From: Pseudomonadales bacterium
Lineage (GTDB): Bacteria > Pseudomonadota > Gammaproteobacteria > Pseudomonadales > Azotimanducaceae
Direction: 5' to 3'
DNA length: 44,845 nucleotides
Assembly (NCBI GenBank): GCA_022448085.1
Contig: JAKUTH010000001.1
Coordinates: forward strand, 1 to 44,845
A model generated the notes under the pieces. The model ran no database searches. It was not told the origin of the DNA and worked only from the letters and a program-made list of their open reading frames with translations. Of this stretch, positions 16,815 to 24,908 are shown in pieces. The position numbers and the translations under genes are program-made. Numbering within the stretch: position 1 is the stretch's first letter; each line of letters starts with the position of its first letter.

Positions 16815-17909
16815 ATGGGTAAGTATGTTTTACGCCGCCTGTTACTGATTATCCCGACGTTGTTCGGGGTCATTCTGATTAATTTCACGATCGTGCAGTT
16901 TGCCCCCGGTGGGCCCATCGAACAGATCATTGCCAAAGCAACAATGGGGCAAATGTCCACCACGTCCGCGATTAGTGGAGGCGGCGATACGGGGATGTCG
17001 TCGCAAGCGATGGAACAGAATGCGGCGACCCAAAATCCCGCCACGTACGGACTGGACCCCGAGCTAATCGCTGACCTCGAGAAACAGTTCGGTTTTGACA
17101 AGCCCGTCCACGAGCGCTTTTTTTCCATGCTTAAGAACTATCTACGACTCGATTTTGGAACAAGTTATTTCCAAGATCGGCCCGTCGTGGAACTGGTGGT
17201 GGAGCGAATGCCTGTATCGATCTCGCTTGGCCTTTGGTCACTGCTGCTGATCTATGTAATATCCATTCCCTTAGGTATCGCAAAATCGACTCGTGACGGG
17301 TCTCGCTTCGATTTCTGGACAAGTACCATCATCTTTGTTGGTTACGCGATCCCAGGCTTTATTCTTGCAATCCTTCTGATCGTAGTTTTTGCTGGCGGGA
17401 ACTATTTTGACCTGTTCCCGCTTCGTGGCCTTCATACTGAAAATGCTAGCGAGTTACCTCTTTGGGATTGGTGGGTCGATTATTTTTGGCATCTTGCGTT
17501 ACCCATCGCATCACTAACAATCGGTGGCTTCGCAACACTGACCATGCTCACTAAAAATTCGTTTCTCGAAGAAATTAGTAAGCAATTTGTCCTCACTGCT
17601 CAAGCCAAGGGACTCAGCCAGCGGCGCGTGCTCTACGGTCACGTATTTCGTAATGCGATGCTGATCATCATCGCCGGCTTCCCAGCCGCTTTCGTGGGTA
17701 TTCTTTTCACCGGCTCAGTATTGATCGAAGTGATCTTTTCACTCGACGGAATGGGGCTTCTTAGCTACGAAGCGTTGCTCAAACGCGACTACCCGATTCT
17801 TTTTGGAACGGTTTTTTGTTTCACCCTCATCGGACTCGTCATGCATTTGGTCGGCGATATCGTCTACACCCTGGTGGATCCGAGAATCGATTTCGAGTCG
17901 AGAGAATAA
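16815..17909 (+). CDS. yejB: ABC transporter permease, YejB-like
   Basis: A 364-residue inner-membrane permease of the DppB/OppB type. The N-terminal helix with LRRLLLIIPTLFGVILINF and the APGGP motif are diagnostic. The insertion between about residues 40 and 90 (low-complexity Ser/Gly/Met-rich) is typical for YejB, which is longer than DppB. The cytoplasmic EAA loop for the ATPase is at about 262-285 (QAKGLSQRRVLYGHVFRNA). It starts three bases after yejA and its TAA overlaps the yejE ATG by one base (TAATG), so expression is coupled. Confidence 0.92.
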   Translation: MGKYVLRRLLLIIPTLFGVILINFTIVQFAPGGPIEQIIAKATMGQMSTTSAISGGGDTGMSSQAMEQNAATQNPATYGLDPELIADLEKQFGFDKPVHERFFSMLKNYLRLDFGTSYFQDRPVVELVVERMPVSISLGLWSLLLIYVISIPLGIAKSTRDGSRFDFWTSTIIFVGYAIPGFILAILLIVVFAGGNYFDLFPLRGLHTENASELPLWDWWVDYFWHLALPIASLTIGGFATLTMLTKNSFLEEISKQFVLTAQAKGLSQRRVLYGHVFRNAMLIIIAGFPAAFVGILFTGSVLIEVIFSLDGMGLLSYEALLKRDYPILFGTVFCFTLIGLVMHLVGDIVYTLVDPRIDFESRE

Positions 17910-18946
17910 TGACGCCGCTCGCCAAACGACGAATCGCGAATTTCAAAGCAAATCGACGCGGCTATTACGCCCTGTGGGTGTTTCTTGCTTTGTTCGGGAC
18001 CTCGCTATTCGCCGAACTGCTAGCGAACGACAAACCCATCGTTTTATACCTCAACGAAACGCTCTATTGGCCTGTTTTCGAACTCGTGACCGAGACCGAA
18101 CTTGGGGGCGAGCTACCTATCGAAGCCGATTACACCGACCCCTTTGTACAGGCTTTGATAACGGATGATGATGGCTGGGCCGTCTACCCGCCCATTCGCT
18201 ATAGCCACGACACGATCGACCTCTATATTGAAAGTGCTGCCCCGGCAGCACCCTCGGCACAGCACTGGCTCGGGACCGACGACGGGGCAAAGGACACGTT
18301 GGCCCGATTGATTTATGGATTCCGATTATCGGTCTCGTTCGGCTTATTTCTTACGCTATTCAGTTCCGTCATCGGCGTTACCGTCGGCGCACTGCAGGGT
18401 TATTTCGGCGGGCTCGTCGACTTGATCGGGCAGCGGATTGTGGAGATTTGGGCGGGCCTACCAATTCTCCTCGTGCTCATTATTCTTGCCAGCATTATTG
18501 AACCAAGCGTCTATTGGTTACTGGGCATTCTGACCATGTTCAGTTGGATGTCTCTCGTTGGTGTGGTGCGTGCCGAATTTCTGCGGGCGCGCAATTTCGA
18601 TTATGTCCGCGCCGCCCGTTCTTTAGGGGTTTCCGACGGAATCATCATCGTCCGACACGTACTCCCGAATGCGATGGTGGCAACGTTAACGTTTATGCCG
18701 TTTATATTAAGCGGGGCGGTCACGACGTTAACCGCTTTGGATTTTTTGGGGTTTGGTCTTCCCGCCGGCTCGCCTTCGTTGGGCGAACTCATGGCCCAGG
18801 GCAAAGCCAATCTGCATGCTCCCTGGCTGGGTCTAACAGGCTTTTTTACACTGGCCGTGATGTTGTGTTTATTAATCTTCGTTGGTGAGGCCGTGCGCGA
18901 CGCGTTCGACCCACGAAGATCAACACAAGACCTAGCAGGTCCTTAA
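17909..18946 (+). CDS. yejE: ABC transporter permease, YejE-like
   Basis: A 345-residue permease of the DppC/OppC type, second membrane subunit of the Yej importer. The start at 17909 overlaps the yejB stop (TAATG). After the first helix there is a large periplasmic region, as in YejE, including HWLGTDDGAKD, then five helices with the EAA loop AARSLGVSDGIIIVRHVLPNA and the LGFGLPAGSPSLGELMAQGK end. The C-terminus EAVRDAFDPR matches the family and adds a short tail. Unusually, no yejF ATPase follows: the stop codon shares a TTAA with the convergent NAD(P)-binding gene. Confidence 0.92.
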   Translation: MTPLAKRRIANFKANRRGYYALWVFLALFGTSLFAELLANDKPIVLYLNETLYWPVFELVTETELGGELPIEADYTDPFVQALITDDDGWAVYPPIRYSHDTIDLYIESAAPAAPSAQHWLGTDDGAKDTLARLIYGFRLSVSFGLFLTLFSSVIGVTVGALQGYFGGLVDLIGQRIVEIWAGLPILLVLIILASIIEPSVYWLLGILTMFSWMSLVGVVRAEFLRARNFDYVRAARSLGVSDGIIIVRHVLPNAMVATLTFMPFILSGAVTTLTALDFLGFGLPAGSPSLGELMAQGKANLHAPWLGLTGFFTLAVMLCLLIFVGEAVRDAFDPRRSTQDLAGP

Positions 18947-19821
18947 TCAACTGAAGGAGCGATTTTTTTCAACGTTTCGTCGAGGCTCGTTAGCGATATC
19001 CCGAGCTTCTGGACGCATGTGGCCGTGTCGACGTAATCATCGTGATCTAAGACACCCAACATCGCCCGAGTTATCGGTGGATTATCGCTCGCCCACTCCA
19101 ACAAACCGGCGACCGTCATGCCCAACCACATGGGCAACGAAATCAAGAGTCCGCGAAACCCAGCGCATTCAAAAAGAACTCGTCGGCTAAGCGAGGCTGG
19201 CCCAGCCAGACACATGACCCCCGCGATACTCGATTCCATACACGCAATCACAGCCGCAATGACATCATCAACGTCAATGGGTTGTTCTAAGCTAGATGCT
19301 CGGAACGCGAACGCAATGGTGCTCGAGGCGCGCTTTGCTAACGCACGTGCGGCATGGTCGTTTGTGCCAAGTACCATGGGAACACGCAAAATACTAGATG
19401 AGACAGAACTCTCCGTCAGAATGCGTTCCGCCCTGGCCTTACTCGAGAGACACGCGTTGGTGGAATTAACCGAAGCACCTAAAATACTGAGGTATACGAC
19501 CTTGCGAACACCCGTCACTTCCGCCGCATGACACAGTGCCCTGGTCGCGTTCTCGTGGGCGTTAACATACGTGCTGTTGTGGTTCTCGCGAATGATCCCC
19601 ACTAAATGAACCACACCAATACAACCCTCGAGGGCTCTCGTCATGGCCGATTCAGACGTGTAATCGACTATGCGCACCTCGTCGGCCGCCGATTTGTCCA
19701 GCGTTTGTGCTGCTCTGTCAGAACGCACGAGGGCCCGCACATTGTAATCAGCCACCATCTTCTCGATCAGCCGTTGGCCGATGTGCCCATTCGCGCCCGT
19801 GATGACGATTCGATCCTTCAC
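18943..19821 (-). CDS. NAD(P)-binding atypical SDR (NmrA/epimerase-like)
   Basis: A 292-residue extended or atypical SDR. The Rossmann motif TGANGHIG (8-15) follows an N-terminal beta strand, and VVHLVGIIRE plus KVVYLSILGA occupy the positions of strands 4 and 5. The usual YxxxK is replaced: after LGASVNSTNACLSSKARAE there is no Tyr in register, so a catalytic reductase role is uncertain and a cofactor-sensing or ubiquinone/complex I assembly type role (as in NDUFA9-like relatives) is possible. It starts with GTG at 19821, is divergent from the phosphatidyltransferase by 39 bases and convergent with yejE, overlapping by four bases. Confidence 0.75.
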   Translation of the reverse strand: MKDRIVITGANGHIGQRLIEKMVADYNVRALVRSDRAAQTLDKSAADEVRIVDYTSESAMTRALEGCIGVVHLVGIIRENHNSTYVNAHENATRALCHAAEVTGVRKVVYLSILGASVNSTNACLSSKARAERILTESSVSSSILRVPMVLGTNDHAARALAKRASSTIAFAFRASSLEQPIDVDDVIAAVIACMESSIAGVMCLAGPASLSRRVLFECAGFRGLLISLPMWLGMTVAGLLEWASDNPPITRAMLGVLDHDDYVDTATCVQKLGISLTSLDETLKKIAPSVD

Positions 19822-19860
19822 ACCATTCGCACCAATCTATGAAGCGTACGATAATTGATA

Positions 19861-20454
19861 ATGACTCGATCTGGAGCAATTGCTTCAAGTGACCAAGATC
19901 GCAACTCCGTACCTCCTATGTGGTTGACTTGGGCAAACGCCCTCTCAGCCTCGAGAGTCGTTATGGCCCTGATTGCGGCGGGATGTATCTCTCGTGAATT
20001 TTGGCTCCCGGCCGGTTTTACTTTTGTTGCAGCTATTCTCAGCGACCTCTTTGACGGTCCCTTAGCCCGATACCGGGGGGAAGCCTCTATCCTCGGAGGC
20101 AAAATGGATCACAGTGCCGACGCTTTTTTCGTCGTCGTAATCTTGGCAGCACTCGCGGTTCAAGGGATAGTCACCCCATTGCTCCCGTTTCTCATCACGG
20201 TCGCCTTTCTTCAGTATGTCTTCGAATCCGGCGTAAGCAAGCAACGGCCATTGAAAGCTAGCCGGCTTGGTCGTTACAACGGCATCGCGTATTTTATTGC
20301 AGCTGGCATACCCATTACTCAAAACGCCATCGAACGCAGCTGGGTGTCAGCAGAATCTATTCGCATCGGCGCGTGGGTACTCATCGCATCAACCCTAGTT
20401 TCCATGATCACGCGATTGCGCGGGCAACACCCGAGGGTTCGGTCACTCGATTAA
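19861..20454 (+). CDS. CDP-alcohol phosphatidyltransferase family protein
   Basis: A 197-residue integral membrane enzyme. The signature D-x2-D-G-x2-A-R-x8-G-x3-D-x3-D is complete: Asp62, Asp65, Gly66, Arg70, Gly79, Asp83 and Asp87. These residues bind CDP and the divalent metals in enzymes that transfer a phosphatidyl group from CDP-diacylglycerol to an alcohol such as glycerol phosphate, inositol or serine. About five to six hydrophobic helices follow, a normal arrangement. The acceptor alcohol cannot be told. The start is the ATG at 19861; a TTG six bases upstream is in frame. It converges with a flippase-like membrane gene, with seven bases between the ends. Confidence 0.85.
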   Translation: MTRSGAIASSDQDRNSVPPMWLTWANALSASRVVMALIAAGCISREFWLPAGFTFVAAILSDLFDGPLARYRGEASILGGKMDHSADAFFVVVILAALAVQGIVTPLLPFLITVAFLQYVFESGVSKQRPLKASRLGRYNGIAYFIAAGIPITQNAIERSWVSAESIRIGAWVLIASTLVSMITRLRGQHPRVRSLD

Positions 20455-20461
20455 ATAATAC

Positions 20462-21454
20462 TCAGTCGAAAAGCTCACGATTGGCCCGTGGAAGGAACAA
20501 GGTCCCAATAATTGCATTGAAGATCACAAAAAAGGTGTGCATTACCAAACTGAACGCCCCCACCTCAGGGTAACTTGGAAACAACACCGTCCAGAGGAGC
20601 AGGGCGCCGGCGTGAAACGGCAAAGGTAGCGCCGCGGCAAGGAAAATGACCGGTAAAAAGGCCAGCATTTGGCCAAAGCTCACGTCGACCTGAAAAAGTC
20701 CTAGGGCCACTGTGTAAACGATCACCGCGCCCACCAAATTTGGGGCTTTAAATAACAGCACCAACAGATAGTGCCTGGGCGTTCCCTGTCGCAACGCGTG
20801 AAAGAGCGGTCTGTCCCTGAGTGTGAACTTTTTCAATACACGGCCCCGAAAATAGGCGACGTGAATCGGCAAGTACAAGAATGCGCTCACAAAAACAGCG
20901 GGTAAGATCAGGTCGAGCGGTAAAACCGAGGACGCTTCCTGTACCAGCGCAAAGCCGAGTAGTACGCCCACGCTCGAGAAGATCAAAAGCTGGTAGATCT
21001 CCACGATGCCAAGAAAGATCATGCTCGATAGTGCTTCCCAACCCGGCACATCGTGACGACGCAACAAATAGAGCGACATCGCTCCTTTCCCTACCTGCTC
21101 GTTGACGAGCGAAAGGATGTACGCACTCGCGCGGATGGGGAGAATGGCTTTTAGCTCTATGTCCGACACGTTGAACCAACGGATAACTCGCCAGGTCGCG
21201 TGTGTGTCCACGATAAAAAAGAACACCGAATAAGGGACCATGATCCCCAGCCAAAGTACCCAATTTGCCTGTCCAAAAAAGGTGAGCAAGTACTCGATGA
21301 CTTCCTGATCCTCGAGGACCGCAGCGGTGTTGATCTTTCCCCAAACAAGATAAAAGCACCCGGCCGTCAACAACCATGTGCAAACTGAGAAAACCAGTTT
21401 CCCGGTCTTTTTTTCTTTCTTTTCTGTTACCGAAGCTCGTTCCGACTCGGTCAT
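20462..21454 (-). CDS. Polytopic membrane protein, possible LPG-synthase-TM/flippase-like family
   Basis: A 330-residue membrane protein with roughly eight hydrophobic helices and a basic N-terminal tail (TEKKEKKTGK). A polar helix NEQVGKGAMSLYLLRRHDVPGWEAL in the middle and a LPLPFHAGALLLW segment before the last helices resemble the transmembrane flippase-like domain found in MprF/UPF0104 (LPG_synthase_TM) proteins; the resemblance is by pattern only. It starts inside the stop of the GNAT gene (ATGA overlap), so the two are translated together. The neighbouring CDP-alcohol phosphatidyltransferase supports a membrane-lipid role. Function remains uncertain. Confidence 0.55.
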   Translation of the reverse strand: MTESERASVTEKKEKKTGKLVFSVCTWLLTAGCFYLVWGKINTAAVLEDQEVIEYLLTFFGQANWVLWLGIMVPYSVFFFIVDTHATWRVIRWFNVSDIELKAILPIRASAYILSLVNEQVGKGAMSLYLLRRHDVPGWEALSSMIFLGIVEIYQLLIFSSVGVLLGFALVQEASSVLPLDLILPAVFVSAFLYLPIHVAYFRGRVLKKFTLRDRPLFHALRQGTPRHYLLVLLFKAPNLVGAVIVYTVALGLFQVDVSFGQMLAFLPVIFLAAALPLPFHAGALLLWTVLFPSYPEVGAFSLVMHTFFVIFNAIIGTLFLPRANRELFD

Positions 21455-22179
21455 ACCTCCCCCGATTTCTGCTGACGGCGCAACACCTTCATCCGGGAGT
21501 GTGCCCGCTCTCGGTAACCAAGTTTGGCATATACCCGATTAGCAATTTTTTCAGCGGGACTGCCGACGCGCACATGCAGGAAGGATGTGCATCGGACTCG
21601 ATGCTGGCGAGCTGTGATTTCAGCGACAAGCCCTTGCGCGTATCCACGACCACCGAACCCCTCCGCAGTGCATACCGCGCTTACTTCACGATAGCCTGCC
21701 AAACAAATCCGTTCGCCCGTCATGGACACGAGCTCTCCGGCTACGCGAACACCGACGTAGTCACCAAGATGATGTGTCATCGCCTCGAATGGACCCGGAT
21801 CGGTCGCCTTCACAAGTGCCCGCATTTCCGCAACATCGGAATCGCCCAATTCGACCCAATTCACCTTTAGATCAAACGGTTCAAAGGTCTCACATACCCA
21901 CTGCGTCAATTCAATAGTTGTCAACTCGCGCCAGAGACTTGTGTCAACAGGTCCCGCTCCAATCACGGCAACAACCTCTTCGGGATCTACTAGACGGCTG
22001 AGTTCATTCGTCGCATCGATAGAGTCATCGGCCACCGCAGCGATGGGAGAAATATCGGCGCGGTATCGAGCCGCTAGGGAACCTACGACGCCGAAATCTT
22101 TCTGTTCAGTGGTTAGAGCGATCCACGCGGGATTATCAAGTGGATTCAATCGAGCCTCCAATAGTGCCGTATGCGTCAT
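21451..22179 (-). CDS. GNAT family (FR47-like) N-acetyltransferase
   Basis: A 242-residue protein with a C-terminal GNAT fold. The first 110 residues form a poorly conserved N-terminal domain. Acetyl-CoA site elements are VSAVCTAEGFGGRGYAQGLVAEI (beta4 and the R/Q-x-x-G-x-G/A loop, about 163-185) and a late NRVYAKLGYRER (beta6/alpha4). The ATG at 22179 is chosen as the first natural start giving a normal FR47-like N-terminus; a GTG 45 bases upstream is in frame, and neither has a strong ribosome site. It overlaps the downstream membrane gene by ATGA, suggesting that its acceptor is linked to a membrane lipid or lipid precursor (inference). Confidence 0.8.
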   Translation of the reverse strand: MTHTALLEARLNPLDNPAWIALTTEQKDFGVVGSLAARYRADISPIAAVADDSIDATNELSRLVDPEEVVAVIGAGPVDTSLWRELTTIELTQWVCETFEPFDLKVNWVELGDSDVAEMRALVKATDPGPFEAMTHHLGDYVGVRVAGELVSMTGERICLAGYREVSAVCTAEGFGGRGYAQGLVAEITARQHRVRCTSFLHVRVGSPAEKIANRVYAKLGYRERAHSRMKVLRRQQKSGEV

Positions 22180-22322
22180 CTTGAGGCGGCGGGCCTTTCG
22201 CCAGCCGTACCCACAAACCGTCACCGAGTCATCGAGATGAAAGCCACGCTCTTTTGACGCAATTACCTTTCTTTAAGTTTTCTACGAGAACCGCATCCGA
22301 AAGCAAATCAATGACCGAGAGC

Positions 22323-23333
22323 CTAACTCAACGCTTCTTTGGTCGTTTTAATAATGGCCGCGGCTACCTTGTAAGGATCCGCGTTCGAGGCGGTACGGCG
22401 GTCCTCAAGTCGACCTTTCCAACCACCATCAATGGTAGCTACCGGTATGCGGATCGACGCACCGCGGTCCGCAATCGCATAACTAAACGTATCGATTGAT
22501 TCAGTCTCATGTTCGCCCGTCAGCCGCAACTCGTTATGGGCTCCATATACCTCGATATGGCGCGGGATATTTTCTCCGAAGTGTTCGCAAATCTTAGTGA
22601 ATACCTCTTCCTTGCCCGACTCACGCATGACGCCATTGGAAAAATTCGCGTGCATCCCAGAACCGTTCCAATCCATGGCACCAAACGGCTTCGGATGCCA
22701 GTTAATGGCGTAACCGTATTTTTCGCCCGTTCGCTCTAAGAGATAGCGAGCCAGCCAAGTCTCGTCGCCAGCTTGTTTAGCGCCCTTTCCGAACACCTGA
22801 AATTCCCACTGTCCCGCAGCAACCTCGGCATTGATCCCTTCAACGTTAATCCCCGCATCAAGGCAATGATCTAAGTGTTCGTCCACACAATCTCGCCCAT
22901 ACGTGTTCGATGCGCCTACCGAACAATAATACGGGCCTTGCGGTCCAGGGTATCCATTCAAGGGAAATCCCGGCGGGAGATCCGTGTCCGTATCCCAGAG
23001 GAAGTACTCCTGTTCGTACCCAAACCAAAAGTCCTCATCGTCATCATCAATGGTCGCCCGTCCGTTGGAAACGTGCGGCGACCCATCAGCGTTCATGACT
23101 TCAGTCATAACGAGGTACCCGTTCTTGCGATCCGGATCCGGAAAAATGCAGACCGGTTTCAAAAGACAGTCTGAGTCATTCCCTGCTGCCTGTTCCGTGG
23201 AACTACCGTCGAACGCCCACATCGGGCAATCGTCAAGTGTTCCGCCAAAGTCCGTTTCTACCAGGGTCTTGCTTCGCAGACTCTGGGTCGGTTTGTAGCC
23301 GTCAAGCCAGATATATTCCAACTTCGTTTTCAT
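22323..23333 (-). CDS. glnII: Glutamine synthetase, type II (eukaryotic type)
   Basis: A 336-residue ammonia-assimilating enzyme forming glutamine from glutamate, ATP and ammonium. Size and motifs are of GSII rather than the 470-residue GlnA: FDGSSTEQA (41-49), GYEQEYFLWD (105-114), NAEVAAGQWEFQ (168-179), NWHPKPFGAMDWNGSGMH (211-228) and the late RIPVAT and EDRRTASNADPY. Type II enzymes are decameric and are not controlled by adenylylation. The start at 23333 is fixed by a GGAGG 11 bases upstream; a longer GTG frame contains that site internally. A 251-base spacer with a dyad repeat lies upstream. GSII is uncommon among gammaproteobacteria. Confidence 0.95.
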   Translation of the reverse strand: MKTKLEYIWLDGYKPTQSLRSKTLVETDFGGTLDDCPMWAFDGSSTEQAAGNDSDCLLKPVCIFPDPDRKNGYLVMTEVMNADGSPHVSNGRATIDDDDEDFWFGYEQEYFLWDTDTDLPPGFPLNGYPGPQGPYYCSVGASNTYGRDCVDEHLDHCLDAGINVEGINAEVAAGQWEFQVFGKGAKQAGDETWLARYLLERTGEKYGYAINWHPKPFGAMDWNGSGMHANFSNGVMRESGKEEVFTKICEHFGENIPRHIEVYGAHNELRLTGEHETESIDTFSYAIADRGASIRIPVATIDGGWKGRLEDRRTASNADPYKVAAAIIKTTKEALS

Positions 23334-23481
23334 AGTGTGCCTTGCCTCCAAAAACACCGCGTTTTATGTTCGCGGTTTTCTCCACAGCCGTTGATTTTCG
23401 TTTACCGCCTCGCTTACTCGTAGCCAAGCGGTTCCGATGCGGCCCGCAAGCATAACGCAAACGCGAAACCAACAACTATGC

Positions 23482-23530
23482 CCGTCAGCATAGGAAACTC
23501 TTACCTGAAACAACATCAATAGCCTGACGG
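23482..23530. repeat. Inverted repeat upstream of the GSII gene
   Basis: CCGTCAG at 23482-23488 pairs with CTGACGG at 23524-23530, with two further matching bases inside. It sits about 150 bases before the glutamine synthetase start. It could be an operator pair or the hairpin ending the upstream serine hydrolase transcript; no T-run follows on the minus strand. Confidence 0.25.
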
Positions 23531-23584
23531 ATAAATCGCTACTTCTTTCAAAAAACGGGGCTTTATTCGGAAGCGATAACTCAG

Positions 23585-24787
23585 CTAATTGGTAATAGCT
23601 TGATAAATCAGGGTTTTGAGTTCTCGCCTTATCGGATACATCGATGAAGGCAACAATTGCGTTATAAATACGACCGTCATGTCCTCCAAAGGATCAACCC
23701 AAAAATAGGTGCTCGCGGCGCCGCCCCAGGCAAATTCCCCTGGAGAATCAAGTACCCCAGCCGCGGCCGGATCGAGGACGACCGAGAACCCGAGCCCAAA
23801 GCCAATCCCGTGATACGACGTTTCGCTAAAAACCGGCTGTCCCATTGCTGCCAGATCAACATTTCCGGGCATGTGGTTAGTCGCCATATACTCGACCGTT
23901 TTCCGCCCCAGCATTCGGTATCCGTCGAACTCGCCTCGGTTTAGCAGCATCTGGGCGAAGCGACTATAGTCATCAATGGTTGCCACCATGCCTCCACCAC
24001 CAGAGAAAAACGTGGGTCGCTGGTGGTATGGCGAGGTGGTCGGATCGTCCTGCAGCTCGAATCCCCCACCACGGTTATATCGATAGCATGCCGCGAACTT
24101 TTCCTTGGAAAGGGCGGGGACTTGATAACCGGTGTCGTTCATTCCCAAGGGTTCTGTAATCCGCTCGCGAACAAATACATCCAGATCAGTGTCCGAGAAC
24201 AACTGCACAAGATAGCCACAGACGTCGGTCGCGACGCTGTAATTCCAACGCGATCCAGGCGTGAACGACAGCGGAATGTCGGCCAAGTCATCAATCATGC
24301 CTTGGAGCGTCGATCCTTGACGTTCGCCGCCTATGGAGGCATTCCGATACAAGGCATCGACAGGGTGGCTATTCATGAATCCGTACGTCAGCCCCGAGGT
24401 ATGCGTCAACAGATGCTTGAACGTCACCGGCACCGTGGTTGGGGACGTCACCATTGTTTCGCCGTCACCGTTTTCGTACACGCTCAAATCTGACCAACTC
24501 GGGATGAACTTCGAAACCGGATCATCCAACTGAAATTTTCCCCGTTCGTACAGCATCATCAAGGCAACGCTGGTGATCGGCTTCGACATCGAATAAATAC
24601 GAACAACCGTGTCACGCTCCATACTGAGATTCCGTTCAACGTCGCGCTCACCGAATGCGCGGAAATACGCTTCCTCTCCATGCCGCGTCACCAGACACGA
24701 ACACCCGGGGAAACGACCGTCGTCGACGTACCCCTGCAGGTGTGAAGTGAGGTACTCAAGTCGATCAATCGAAAACTCGTGCCCCAT
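23585..24787 (-). CDS. Serine hydrolase, beta-lactamase/esterase family (class C fold)
   Basis: A 400-residue serine hydrolase of the penicillin-binding-protein/EstB family. The catalytic SxxK is SMSK at 66-69, the Tyr motif is NYSVATDVCGYL, and WGGAAST near the C-terminus occupies the KTG-like position. LLTHTSGLTYGF and the GGGGMVATIDDYSRFAQMLL stretch are standard. There is no signal peptide, pointing to a cytoplasmic esterase rather than a periplasmic beta-lactamase. The ATG at 24787 has GGGGAA six bases upstream; the longer frame is rejected. It is divergent from the ICL-fold gene by 121 bases. Substrate unknown. Confidence 0.88.
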   Translation of the reverse strand: MGHEFSIDRLEYLTSHLQGYVDDGRFPGCSCLVTRHGEEAYFRAFGERDVERNLSMERDTVVRIYSMSKPITSVALMMLYERGKFQLDDPVSKFIPSWSDLSVYENGDGETMVTSPTTVPVTFKHLLTHTSGLTYGFMNSHPVDALYRNASIGGERQGSTLQGMIDDLADIPLSFTPGSRWNYSVATDVCGYLVQLFSDTDLDVFVRERITEPLGMNDTGYQVPALSKEKFAACYRYNRGGGFELQDDPTTSPYHQRPTFFSGGGGMVATIDDYSRFAQMLLNRGEFDGYRMLGRKTVEYMATNHMPGNVDLAAMGQPVFSETSYHGIGFGLGFSVVLDPAAAGVLDSPGEFAWGGAASTYFWVDPLEDMTVVFITQLLPSSMYPIRRELKTLIYQAITN

Positions 24788-24908
24788 AATGATTTCCCCA
24801 ACCATTTGACCCAGCATAACCGTTTGCCCAAAGTTACGTGGACGGGGCGAGTGTCAGCAATGGCCCCCTTTAAACTTTTGACGGAAGATGGGCTGGGGAA
24901 AAATTCCG

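Noticed and set aside
20748-21383. A 211-codon open frame within the flippase-like gene region.
   Set aside because: Same strand, other frame, Arg/His/Leu-rich without hydrophobic or family motifs, whereas the annotated frame is a coherent membrane protein.
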